Shown: positions 49,101 to 62,888 of the stretch, in pieces
How positions within the stretch are numbered: position 1 is the stretch's first letter
How the letters are laid out: each line of letters begins with the position of its first letter
Assembly (NCBI GenBank): GCA_024803745.1
Contig: JANJXV010000004.1
Span: 56,897,858 to 56,961,857, forward strand
DNA: 64,000 nucleotides
From: Megascapheus bottae
Lineage: Eukaryota; Chordata; Mammalia; Rodentia; Geomyidae
Direction: 5' to 3'
Program-made: the position numbers and the translations under genes
Notes under the pieces: generated by a model
What the model was told of the DNA's origin: nothing
The model's database searches: none
Seen by the model: only the letters and a program-made list of their open reading frames with translations

Positions 49101-52100
49101 AAGTGAGGCTCTGTCTTTCACAAAGCTGCTTCCTCAGCTGGGGACAGTTGTGGCCCCAAACACACAAAGCTGCAAGGTCACAGGGGTACGCTCTCTCAAG
49201 TTCTCAAGGCAGCCCTGTTTATCAGTTTTCCTGTAGCAACATTTTTTATGCCAAATGTTATCAGGAAGGTCTGACATTTTCCAAATACTGAAGTCACACT
49301 TGTGTCCACTTCAGTCCCACCCAGGTTGAAACGTGCAAATTAAGTGACAGACATTTGAAAATGTTCTCACTGGGGAGCTGGAGCCTCCATTTCTTTTTCT
49401 TGCTTCAAGGGACATTTTGTGGAGAAGAAAGGGCAAACTGTTGGTCAGTTCTCCTCTCCCCATTTCCCTACAGCTTCAACTCACCACAACCCCCACATAG
49501 TTCAGGAATCTCCTGCCAGGTCAGCTGTGAGCAGAGGATCCTAGGAGAGACACTCAGAACCAATATGGCGCCAAGGCTAGAGACACTGTAAAGCATAAAA
49601 TGCTGAGCTGCCCGATCCATTCTCTTCTACTTCAGTGTCTGAAAAGAAAGTTCCTTTGCTTCCTTTCTAGTCCCACCTCAGCAGTCTCAGTCTTCAAGAC
49701 TGTCTACTAGGTCTTTTCTCACTCTGGTCTTTTAGACAGTCCCTCTGCTACCACCACACACAACTTTCATACGTTTCTCACAGGCTGCCAATGAGCTGCT
49801 CAAAACATCCTCAGCCTGCCTCTCACCCAAAGTTAAGTCTCTTCAAGACTTCCTGCTTCCCATAGAAATTAAAGTTGTGACTCATGGGACATCATACAGG
49901 CCTTTACTGATCATCCAGCTGTGTCCTGGACTGCATTTTTTCCCCCTAATTTCCAATTATCTCTCCCCCTCTCCCCTTCTCCCTCCAGCCTATGACCTGA
50001 GCTACTTACCATGAATTCAAGTGTGACTCTCCTAAGACACCTCTGAGGTATGGTTACATTGCTGTCTGGTGCATCCACCATATCTTGTACTTGTGTTTCT
50101 CAATAGCATGTGGCTTTATTGTGGACATCAGTTCAACTAATGTCAACTGTCCCTGTACCCTAGGTGATACCACGTGGGCTGGCACTAATGCACAAAAATG
50201 TTTACTGAATGACTAACAAAACCACTCACTCCATCTGATCCTTTTCTATGTATGTGGTACCAAGGAATCAGAACCCAGGTCTTTGTGCAAGCTGGGCAAG
50301 CCAAACTCCCAGCCCTCTATCTGATCCTTTTAAATAAGCTCCATTTTATTCTGATTTGGTGTGTAAGCCATTAAGACTCTTCAGAAGAAGGCAAACAAAT
50401 CTGGCAAATAGTAATTAGTAGTGAAGTGATGTCTCCACTATACAATGAGAGAAAACAAGCTATTAGAAACAGGTGAGAAGTTTAACTAACTGCTTTCCTG
50501 CTCAGTTGGGCCTCCAGAAGCTTCTCTCTGAACAACTGTCAGCTTCTCTTATCATTTCCTATGTTTTGAAACTAGTTACCTTCAAGTACTTATTAATATC
50601 TTACTAGTATTTGTTTGTGAATATAACAGTTTTTGTGTGTGAGTGCAAGTAGTGGGGCTTGAACTCAGGCCTTTAGTTATTGTTTGGCCTTTTTACTCAA
50701 GGCTGGAATTCTACCACTTGAGCCAGACCTTTACTTTTGCTTTTTGCTGGTTAGTTGAAGGTAAGAGGCTCACACACTTTTCTGCCTGGGGTGGCTTTGA
50801 ACCACGATCCTCAGATCTTAACCTCCTGAGTAATTAGGATTATAGGTATGAGCTATCAATGCTCACTTGAAAGGAACATATTTTTAAAAAGTATTCATTG
50901 CAGGGCACAGTGGCTCATGCCTGTAATTCTAGCTACTCAGGAGGCTGAGATCTGAGGACTGTGGTTCAAAGCCAGCCCAAGCAGAAAAGTCTGTGAGACT
51001 CTTATCTCCAATTAACCACTAGAAAACCAGAAGTGATGAGGTGGCTCAAGGGGTAGGGTAGTAGCCTTGAGCTGAAGAGCTCAGGGACAGTGCCCAGGCC
51101 CAGGGGTAGGGTGACAGCCTTGAGCTGAAGAGCTCAAGGACAGTGCCCAGGCCCAGAGTAAACCCCACAACTGGTAAAATAAATAAACAAATAAGAAGAA
51201 AGTGTTCATTTGGACCAGGAGTTTGGCTGAGTGATAGCATGTATGAAATACTGGGTTTGGTTCCTCGATACCACATACATAGAAAAAAGTCAAAAGTGGT
51301 GCTGTGGCTAAAAGTAGAAGAGCTCTAGCCTTGAGAAAGCCCCAGGACAGTGCTCAGGCCCTGAATTCAAGCCCCAGGATTGGAAAAAAAAGCATTCATT
51401 GAAATGTTCTGGGATATGTGTACCCCTGTGAATGCTATTTGAGTTTCACAATGAAGTTAAGAAGACAACGTTCTGAAAAGCTTCCTTTATTTGAAATCTG
51501 CTAAGTCTACTCACTATTTGACCTATTATATGACACTATTTATGAATTTCATAGGCTCATTTTTATTCACAGTGAACTTAATATGAGGGAATTTTAATAA
51601 AGAAGACTTTTTTTTTTTATCAGTCCCGGAGTTTGAACTCAGAGCCTGGTTACTGTCCCTGAGCACCTTTTGCTCAGGGCTAGTGCTCTACCACTTGAGC
51701 CACAGCAATACTTTCAGCTTTTTCTGTTTATGTGGTAATAAGGAATCAAACTCAGGGCCTTCATGCATACGAGACAAGCATTCTACAATTGAGCCACCTT
51801 CCCAGCCCTAAAGAAGATTTTTCTAAAGATAAAAAAGGCATGATACAAAGAAAAAAAAGGTAGTTTAGACTTTTCTGGCCTCTGGCAAGGCCTAGTAATA
51901 TATTAACTGATTTAATCCTTACAGTGGTAAAAGGTAGGTACAATGTCTCATAGATGAGGAAAGTGCAGCATAGGGCTCCTGCACTAGCAAACTTAGAGTG
52001 AGGCATTAGTAGTTAAGGCCTTAACTTCTCTGCCAAAATGTATATGCCTATGAGTGGTGGGTAATTCTCAGATTCCTGCTAGCTTTTTACAGGGTTCTAG

Positions 52101-55100
52101 AGAGCCAAGGAACATTACCACTGTCTTTGTCCTGAAGGAAAATAAGCAGCAAGCAAAACTTTAGTATCTACCCATCTGTCCCATATATTCATCCAGTCAC
52201 CCACCTACCAATTCACCTATCTGGACATCCATTAATCAATTCAAGTATTTATCCATCCACCTACCCAACAATCCATTCATTCCTCCATTCATCAAATTAC
52301 CTACACATTCATCTATAGACTCACTCACCCCTCTATCCATTGACTTATCACCCATCCATTCCCCCATCCATTTCTCCACTCATCCACACATACATAAAAC
52401 ATGTGGGAACCATGTGTATAAAGACAGACGCACACCCCCTATTAAGAATTATAGAAGCTCAACTGGGAATCAGTGGCTCGTGCCTGTAATCCTAACTATT
52501 TGGGAGGCTAAGGTTGGGAGAATTACAGTTCTAGGCTAGCTCAGGCAAAAAAGTTCCTAAGATTCTCTTTCAAGGGGTGAAGCTGGGCTTGATCGCGCTT
52601 TCCTGTCACTCTAGCTATGAGAAGGAACATAAAGTAGGAGGATCATGATGCACATACAGACTCCTTGCAAAAAAAAAATAAGACCCCATTTCCAAAATAA
52701 ACAGTATGAAAAGGGGCTAGAGATGTGGCTCAGTGCAGAGTGACTGCCTCGAAATGCAGGATGCTGAGTTAAAGCTCCAGTGCTGGAAAAAAAAGATAAG
52801 GAAGAAGGAAGAAAGAAAAAAAGGAAAGAAAAGAGAACACAGATCTCCAGAAGCAACCAAAAGTGGTTGGTCAAGGAAAGCTCACAGCAAATACCACCAA
52901 TGGAACAAAAACAAGAGTAGGTGAGATGTCAAAAATGTTCCAAGTGAAGATAAAAGGCTTAGGCATGCCAGAGGAAATCAAGGGAAAGAAAAGCTGCATG
53001 ATGCAGAAAAAAAATCCTTCTTAAACATAACCATAGAAATCAATTGCAATCATGTCACAGGTCTATTTTCTCAGAAATTGGAGATGTATTTATTTAGCTT
53101 GCTAATTTGTGAAGGATTGAAGGTTACAGTAAGTCTTATAATTGGTCACTGAGAGAGACAAGGAAGACTATTAGAAAATGTGGCTCTGTTAGAACACTGA
53201 ACCACATCCTTCATGGGAGAGTACTACAGATGGTGTTTGGTTTAGCTAATGCATTTCTGGCACCATTTCTGATTGTTTGCCCTCTACTTCACAATCCTGG
53301 GCCAGTACATACTGGCAGTTGGATGTGGAGTTCCAATGAGTCATAAAGAAAATATGGTGGGATCAACCCACTCATCTGCATGTCATTATTTGTTGAAAGA
53401 TGGAACAAATGGGTGCTGAAAAGCTAGGCCCAGGTGGCTCATACCTGCAACAATCCATGCTACTCAGGAGGCTGAGATCTGAGGATCAAGGTTCAAAGCC
53501 AGCTCAAGCAGAAAATCCCTGAGACTTTTCTATCCAATGAACCATTCAGAAGCTGAAAGTGCATTAGGTGCTGGTTGCTCACACCTGTAGCAATCGTAGC
53601 TGCTCAGGAGGCTGACATCAGAGAACTGTGGTTTAAGGCTAGCCTGGGCAGGAAAGTTTATTTTGACTCTTATCACCAACTAAGCACACAAAAAAAGCTG
53701 GAAGTGGAGCTGTAGCTCAAGTGGTAGCCCTAGTCTTGGCAAAAATGTTCAGGATTATAGCGAGGCCCTGAGTTCAAGCCCCAGTACTGGCATAAAACAA
53801 GAAAAAATGACAGTAACAACAAGAACAACAAAAAGGCTGAGCACACAGCTTTCCAGTTTCTTCATTAACTGGAAAAATGAACACACACTTCCTACATGCA
53901 TACATATCACTGTTACACTGAATATTACTTGCTCAACTAATTGGGTTCCAGGGAGGTTTAACTGCATCTCTGTGTGGCTAGAAAACTCAGCAAAAGTTTA
54001 GATTCTATCTAAAAGCAATAATTAAAGTGAGAGGGAAATAAAAGCACGTGAAGAATTTTTAAATTTGAATTATAGACTGAAGGAAAGAAATACTAATGCA
54101 ATTCACATAGCACACAGATGTATTTGTGTGCGTGGTCACTTGTGTCAGTGTGACAGGTGATTTGTTTAATTCTTTCCAATTTTCAGATAAAACACAGATG
54201 CTGGAACGAGGAGAAGATATACTAAGACATGGCCTTTACTTTCTCCTTGGCTAACTAAGGTCAACCTTACTTAGTCCCCTTCTAGTCTAGAACACAAAGG
54301 GACACCAGTAGCAGAGGCTGTGGCTGCATTCTTCCATAAGGAGGTCAGCAGAAGTGACAATGGAGCTACTGGAGTGCTATTCAGGAAGTTCCTGCCTACA
54401 CCAGTACATTTTAGTATTTTCCCTATCCTGTTCTATAGTAGTTTTAAAGTCTTAGGTCTTAGGCCAGGAGCATGGCTTAGTGGTAGAATGCTTGCCCAGC
54501 ATGCATGAAGCCCTGGGTTAGATTCCTTGGTACCACATACACAGAAAACACTGGAAGTGGTGCTGTGGCTCATGTGGTAGAGGGATAGCCTTGAGAAAGC
54601 CCAAGGACAGTGCTCAGGCCCTAAGTTCAAGCCCCAGGACTGGTAAAAACAAAAACGAAGCCTCAATTCTTCCTTACCTTAAGGGCTTTATCCACTTTGC
54701 TTGGATGTTAGTATAGAGTAAGAGACAGGCCCAGTTTGTCTTCTGCATATGAATATCCAGGTCTCACGCACCATTTGTTGAAGAGGCTGTCTTTTCTCCA
54801 AAGTCCAAAGTATATTTTACAGCTCTTCCATTTTTATAAATGAGGAATCTATTGTCAGACTCATACAGCTGATAGGTGAAACATTCATATAGCTGATGTC
54901 AGATCTGGGTGGTGTTGATATGTGAGGGGGGGAGAGATGAACTCAGGGCCTAGGCATTATTCCTTAACTTTTTCTCTCAAGGCTAGCTCGCTACCATTCG
55001 AGCCACAGATCCACTTCTAGATATTTTTTTTGTACCAGTCTTGGTGTTTGCACTCAGATCCTAGGCATAGTCCCTGAATGCTTTTGCTCAAGGTTAGTGC

Positions 55101-58100
55101 TTGTTGAAGCCTGTCCAGGCTGGCTTCACACTTTGATTCACAGACCTCAGTGTCCTAATTAGCAAGAATTATAAATACAAGTTATCGGCACTGGGGGCAA
55201 ATCTGGGTCATTCTAATGCCCTTTCCTTTGCTCTTGTCTTTTGGGATCCCCTGGGTCCAGGTGTGTCCCTGAGTCTAGGGAAAGCCGTTAAACTGCATTT
55301 TCATGCTCGAAATACCAGGCCTTAGCTGTCATAAATGTATGGCTGGAATGTCCCCAGCAAAATTGACATTGGAATATAATTCCAATGTGAAGTATGAAGA
55401 AATGGGATATTTTGGAGATGATGGGGGCTCTGCCCTCGTGGATGAATCCCCTTATGGACAGATGGTTCTGTAGGTTGATGGGTTATCCTGAGAGTGGTTC
55501 TGTCTCCTGTTTGTGCCTCTCCCCACCCAAGGTCCTGATGTGCTTGCCTTCTACTGGGGATCTTTCACACAGATGAAGGCTATTATCAGCCCCACTATAC
55601 ATCTAGCCCCACAATAGAGGAGGGGAGCCAAAGCTGTGTTATCTATACACAATGGAATTCTACACAGCCATTAGAAAGAATAATATGTCACTTGCAGGAA
55701 ATGTTAAATGAAGAAAGCTAAGCTCAAAAAGACAAATGGCACATGTTTTCTCGCACATGGAAGCTTGATCTAAAATACACTGGGACATGATAAATCATAC
55801 AAGGACTCTAGTATTCACACACAGTGAAAACAAAAGAAGACCATTTGAGAGGAGAACACCAAGGTGTATACTTAAATGCCTCTTATCATATAAAACAATA
55901 TTTGTTACCAGACACTAGTAGTTCACCCCTGTAATCCTACTTACTCAGGACACTAAAATCTGACGGTCACGATTCAAAGCTAGCCTGAGCATGAAAGTCC
56001 CTGAGACTCTTCTCCAATTAACCTCCAGAAATCTGGAAGTGGTAGAGCACTAAGCTTGAGCTGAAGAGCCCAGGAACAGAGCCCAGGTCCAGAGTTCACA
56101 CCTCACAACCTTAATAATAATTTAAAAAATGATAATAATAATAATAATAATAATAATAATATTTGTTGAAATGAACTCCAGGAAATGGAAATGAGGCAGA
56201 CACTAGGGACAAACAAAAGCTTTTTGTTGTTGTTTGATTGTTATACTATCACCCATTGTCTACTTCAAAAACCTATGTCTTACCATGACATATATTTCTT
56301 TCTTAAAAGGCAGAGAGGGACACTGGGCACTGTGGCTCATGCCTGTAATCCTAGCTTCTGAAGAGGCTGAGAGCTGAGGATGGTGGTTCAAAGCCAGCCT
56401 GGGCACTAAAGAATGTGAGACTCTTGTCTCCAATTAATCACTGGAAAATGGGAAGTAGGGCTGTCGCTCCAAGGGTGGTAGCCTTGAGCTGAAGAGCTCA
56501 GGGACAGAGTTCAAGCCCCATGACCCCCACAAAAAAAGGCAGAGAGGGAAAAAGAGAACATAGTAGCAATCAGTGAATTTCCAGTGAACAGTACTGGAGT
56601 GCTAGAGAGTCAAGCTTCAAATTAGCAAACTATCTCATAAACTTTCAAAAGCACAATTCACAAGGACTCTCTTCCCCCTCAAGAAAAGATGAGTTCACTC
56701 ACAACAAATGAAAGATAACTGCTAAATGAGACACCATGATCAAAGTTGATAGGCACAACACCATCAAAAGATACTCACAGTGCCTCAAATTGAGTATTAA
56801 TCAATAGCTAGAACTCCTAAGAAATAGCAAGAAATAAAAATTAAGCCCAGGCTACTCTGGAAGCTGAGCTCTGAAGACCACAGTTAAAAGTCAGCCTGAC
56901 AACTCTTTTTTTTTTTTTAAGTGGGTCATAGGGCTTGAACTCGGCCTGGTGCTGTCCCTGAGCTTTTCAGCTACCACCCTACTCTTGAGCCAAGCCCTAT
57001 TTCCCGTTTTCTAGAGGTTAATTGGAGATAAGAGCCTCAGGTCCTTTTGTGCCTGGGCTGGCTTTGAACCTTGATCCTCAGATCTCAGCCTCCTGAGTAA
57101 CCAGGGTTACAGGTGTGAGCCACCGTGCCTGGCTCCATGAGACTCTTATCTCCAATTAACCACCAGAAAACCAAAAGTGGTATTGTGGCTCAAAATGATA
57201 GAGCACTAGCCTTGAGCTTAGGAGATGAAGAACTCAGGGACAGTTCCCAAGCCCAGAGTTCAAGCCTGGTGACTGACCAAAAAGAAAAGAAGAAAAAAAA
57301 CAAGCCTAATTTAAAAACAAAGCAAAAGACATGATCATACAAAGTAGGAAAGAGGAAAGCCCCCCAAATTAACAAGTATATCAAAAGAGGCCTTAGCTCA
57401 TTAGTTACTAGACTCATTCAAGATGAAACAATGTCAGACCACAGTGGAGATCCTATAAAAAATGGGTAAAGGAAGACATCAGTGGCTCATATCTGTAATC
57501 CTAGCTACTTAGGAGGCTAAGATTGAGGATCGTGGTCTGAAACCAGTCCATGCTTTAAAATCTGAAAAACTAGGGGGATTTGAATAGAAGGTACCAGCCA
57601 TTCACAAAGACAGTCTGCAGAGTCTGGAGCCAAAGTAACACATGGTCTGTGACTAGCAATTTAAGTCTTGGGTATGGGCCTCAAAGAGATCCTCTCAGTG
57701 GGACCTGCAGGAGGACATCTGGAGCGGCACAAACTGGAGGCAGGGAGCTGGAGGCCATCTCCACAGGCCATCGCTGATGGGAGAGCAGATGGGTAAATGT
57801 GTGGAGATCAACATGGAGATCACACAAGTTGTGTAAGTCCACAGCGGATACAAGCAACACGGGCCAGTCATATAAACAAGAAGTGCAGGGCAAAACAAAA
57901 CAGAATGAAGCTGGCCACTGGTGGCTCGTGTCTATAATTCTAATTCCTAAGGAGGTTGGGATCTGAGGATCACCAGCTAAGGCAGACAAGCCTGAGAGAA
58001 TCTTATCTCCAATTAACTAGCTACCAGCCTTAAATAAAAAAGCCAGGGAAAGCATACGGCCCCAGCTCAAGCCCCAGTACCAGCACAGGAGGTGAGGGGG

Positions 58101-59061
58101 AGGGAGAGAGAGAAAGAGAAGGGGACGGAGAATACAGAATGAACTAGCAGGACTACTCATATAATTTTTTAAAAAAGCACATGAAAGTTCAACGAGTGTA
58201 TCCAGAAGCAAATCTAGACATCAGATACTTCATTTTTATTTTTACTTTTTGGTTGTGGGGCTTGAACTCTTGGCCTGGGCACTATCCTTGAGCTCTTCAG
58301 CTCAAGGCTAGTGTTCTACTACTTTGAGCCACAGTGCCACTTCTGGTCTTCTGGTGACTAATTGAAGGCAAGAATCTCACGAACTTTTGTGGTGGGGCTG
58401 GCTTTGAACTGTGATCCTCAGATCTCAGCCTCCTGAGTAGCGAGGATTATAGGCATGAGCCCCTGGCACCTGACACATCAGATACTCTAGAATGGCTATG
58501 TATGTACAAAAAGAATGGCAGCCAAAGGCCATTTATCCCACTTACCTGTTCCCTGAGGGAGTTAAAAGCAGGGCCATGGTCCCCACCCTGGCTGCTGCAG
58601 TCCTAGGCAGTAGTTTGGGAGTCATTTGGACAGAAAGCAAGTTCAGCAGCCAGGACTTCAGAGGTAGCGACCAGGTAGAGAGGAGAATGGCCTCCTGGGA
58701 AACGCACTGAAAGCTCTCTTCTAGCTCAAAGATGAGTTAGAATGGCATCTCTGGCAATGCCTTTGTTCTGTATTTTAGGGACATTCAAAAGCCTGTTAAC
58801 AAGCAAGTATTAGAATGGTTTAGTCATATGCCAGTGGCTCACACCTATAATCCTTCCTACTCAGAAGGCTGAGGTCTGAGGAGTAAGGTTGGAAGCTCCC
58901 CAGGCAGAAAAGTATGTAAGACTCTTACCTCCAATTAATCAGCCAAAAAAACCCCCCCAAAACCAAAAAAAAACCCCAGAAATGAAGGTAGAGCAATAGC
59001 CTCGAGGGAAAAGCTGGGTGACGGTGTGCAGCGCTAAATGAAGCCTCAATACCAACACTTA

Positions 59062-59106
<45 letters not shown>

Positions 59107-59847
59107 CTGTGTGTGTGTGTGTGTGTTCAGATATTGGGAGTTAGAAAAGATGATGAAGGGGAGAGGGAAGGTGTCTATGCCAGGCTCTCAGAACAAAATA
59201 GACAAATGCCAAACGTAAATGATCTGTTCTTCACTTTCTATCCCATAACTATAACCTTTAGCAATGACTTTTTCTTAGACCACAAGGGACCAGGAATTTT
59301 CACCCAAACTCATGTACCACTCACAAAAACCCTACACTGGTGGAAGTTACCACTCCTGTCGTACACTTAAAACACAGGGGGCTCTGGGGCTCAGAGGAGT
59401 ATCCAGAAGGGCAAATTAGATGGCTGGTATCTTCTCCTCAGGAGACACCAGGCCTCCCACGAACACAGCTACACCAACTGGTCACTTTTGCCATCCTCCT
59501 ATCAAGTTTTCTGCTGTAGCCCAGTCCCAGGGTTTCCAGGCTACCTTGAGGACCTCCAGGGCCTTTAGAACAGATCCAGTAGCTCTCTTGGAGAAATGAC
59601 AGATATATATATACTTTCTCAAAGGTTCTATCTCTAGAAGACTCCTTGGGCTAAACTGGATTCTAGAAGCTTATTCTTCATCTTATATTTGTAGGAAGTT
59701 GGAAATACCCTTCCACAGCTGTTCTCCACCTCAGTCTGAATCTCTAGTGTTTCAGAAATCAACATTCAGCAGGTGGTTGTGATGGGAGTGTCTTCATAAC
59801 AGAGCATCAGTAAATTCCCTGAGGCTTAGTATAATGTAAGCAAAAAG

Positions 59848-59890
<43 letters not shown>

Positions 59891-61057
59891 ATTGGCCAGG
59901 AAGACTGCAGCACAGTATCCTAAATTCTTGTATTACAAGAACTATACTTCTAGCAGGTCAAATCATGTTTTTTTAGGCCTTGGTTTCTCCTCACCCCCAA
60001 ACCATGTGCAGAGGCAAGTACTGATGAGGAGCTATCAGGAACATGGCCAGAACAGCAAGCTGATACCATTCCTAGCTGCCTCTGCCAGTTTTGTTTTGGC
60101 CTCATGCCCAAGTCCAATTATTTTTTAGCAAAACTTGAAAGTAAGTAACTCCATTACAAAAAGTATTCAAAACATTCGGGATGGGCTAGGAATGTGGCCC
60201 TGAGGTAGAGTTCTTGACTAGTATGCACGAAGCTCTGGGTTTGCTTCCTTGGTACCACATGCATGGAGAAAGCTGGAAGTGGTACTGTGGCTCAAGTGAT
60301 AGAGGACTAGCCTTGAGAAAGCTCTAGGACAGTGCCCAGAGTCTGAGTTCAAGCCCCAGGACTGGCAAAAAATCAAAATCAAAAACAAAAAACAAACAAA
60401 CAGCACTCAAGAACATGGGCTGCAACTTGTAGCACAGGGCTTTCTATTATAAATTTTTGCTATGATTAGCACCTCAATTCGGCCTAAGGAGAGAATATTA
60501 TTGGAAAAAACTAGAAATTTTTCATTCTATTATTTTTGTTATTATTGTTATTATTATTTGTCAGTGATGGGGTTTAAACTCAGTCCCTGGGCACTATCCT
60601 TAAGCTTTTGTTGCTCAAGTTTAGAACTCTACCATTTTAAGCCACAGTTCTACTTCTGGATTTCTGGTAGTTAATTGGAGATAAGAGTCTTCTGAGCCGT
60701 GGTGCAGTGGCTCATGCCTGTAGTCCAAGATACTCAGAAGGCTGAGATCTGAGGATCGCCATTCAAAGCCCACGTAGGTACTAAAGTCTGTGAGACTCTT
60801 ATCTCCAATTAATCACTAGAAAACGTGAAGTGGCATTGTGGCTCAAGGGGTAGGTCAACAGCCTTGAGCTCAGGGACAGCACCCAGGCCCAGAGTCTAAG
60901 CCTCATGACTCACAAAACAAAATAAAATAAAATAAAACAGCCTTTCGGATTTTGCTGCCTAGTCTGACTGAAACTTGGTTCTAAGATCTCAGCCTCCTGA
61001 ACAGTTAGGATTGTAAGTGTGAGCCATCAACATTAGGCTTTTTTTCATTCCTCCTCC

Positions 61058-61088
<31 letters not shown>

Positions 61089-62841
61089 TCTTCTTCTTCC
61101 TCTTCCTCTTCTTCTTCTTCCTCTTCTAACAAAAGGAGTTTACACAACTGCAGAGACAAGGTTGTTACAAAAAGAAAATGTTGCTAGGTGCCAATAGCTC
61201 ATATCTGTAATCCTAGTGACTCAAGAGGCTGAGATCTGAGGATCAAGGTTCAAAGCAGTCAAATCTGAGAAACTCTTATCTCCACCTAACCAGCCCAAAG
61301 TGAAGATATAGTTCAAGTGGTAGAGCTCCAATATTAAGTGGAAAAGCTAAAGAATGGCACCCTGCTCCTACGTTCAAACCCCAGGACTAACACAGAAAAA
61401 ATATATGTGTCTATCAGTCCAAGCTGATAAATGAAGAAGCTCTTTTCTCCACTTCTGGAAAAGCCAGAAGTGGCAGAACCTTGAGCAAAAAAAATTAAGC
61501 AAAGCACAAAGCAAATCCTACATTCAAACCTCAGTACCAGCATACACACACGCACACACTCAAAAAAGAAAGAAAAAATTATGAAGAGGTGATTTATACT
61601 TGAAGTCAAAACAAACTCATAAGGTTTATCTTACCCTTCAGGGAAGAAGTAGAGACTTAAACCAGTGACAACTACATAAATATTTAGATTGTTATTACTG
61701 CTTTGCAAAGCACCAGGCAGATGTAGCTGTGGAAAGAGTGAGCTTATGAGACCACAGAGTTCTTGAAAACGCAATCCTTCTGAGGCCAAATATTGCTAAC
61801 TCTTACTAGTTCCCCTCACATCAATCCTGGAGACTTACAGATCTGTTTGAATTGCTGCTGCTTTGGAAATCTCTCAACCAACATGCAGAGAGCAGAGGGC
61901 TCTCTCCCCTTCCAGTCTCTCAAAAAAAAGAGAGAAAATAAAAAAGTCCCAAACAACTGTTCTCCACATTTCCAAAGAATAGTAGTGTGCTTTCCTGACT
62001 TGTGAGTTCTTCTGGATGTGTGTGTGTGTGTGTTGGTGCACATGTGTGTGCATGTGTGCATGTGTGAATACCCCAATTCTCACACTTAAACTCAGAGCCT
62101 GGGCTCTGTCCTGTAGCTTTCTTGCTTAAGGCTGGCACTCTACCACTTGAGCCACATCTCCTCTTCCGGCTTTTTGGTAGTTAATAGGAGATTAGTCTCA
62201 AGGACTTGAGACCTTGCTCTGCCTGTTCTCTTCTAGAAATCTTAAGTGTTCCTAAGTCCCAATTTTTCTTCAGTGTAACTGGATTTTCTAATGCTAAGCT
62301 TTTGCATAGGATTAAAGTTTGATGATGGGCTGAATTGTGCATGCATCTCATTTATACATGTATTACTATGTAACCCCTCTCTGTCCCAGCCCTAAAATTA
62401 GCCCAAGAAACAAGTCTTCACAGTCCTGGGGAAACCACATGACACTTTCATGTTTTAAAAACCTGTACTCCCTCCCCACTTCTCTCTCTCTGCCAGTACT
62501 GGGGCTTGAACTTACAGCCTATGTTCTCACTTGGTTTTTTTTTTTTCCACTCATTTCACCACTTAAGCCACATCTCCACTTGGGTATGGCTTAAATGGTA
62601 GAATTCCAGGACTACCTGGGCTGGCTTCAAACCACTATTCTCAGATCTCAGCATCACAAGTAGCTCAGATTTATAGCCATGAGCCACAGGCACCCACTTC
62701 CTGTTGTCTCTCAGGTTAGGCCCTTTAGGCCCTTCCTAAATCTCTGCTGTTAACCTGATTTTATTGAAATCATTTTGGTTCTCTCAGAAGTCTTTCTTTT
62801 GAGTCTATTCCATAGGGACTGGTAATAACAAGATTGTAAAT

Positions 62842-62888
<47 letters not shown>

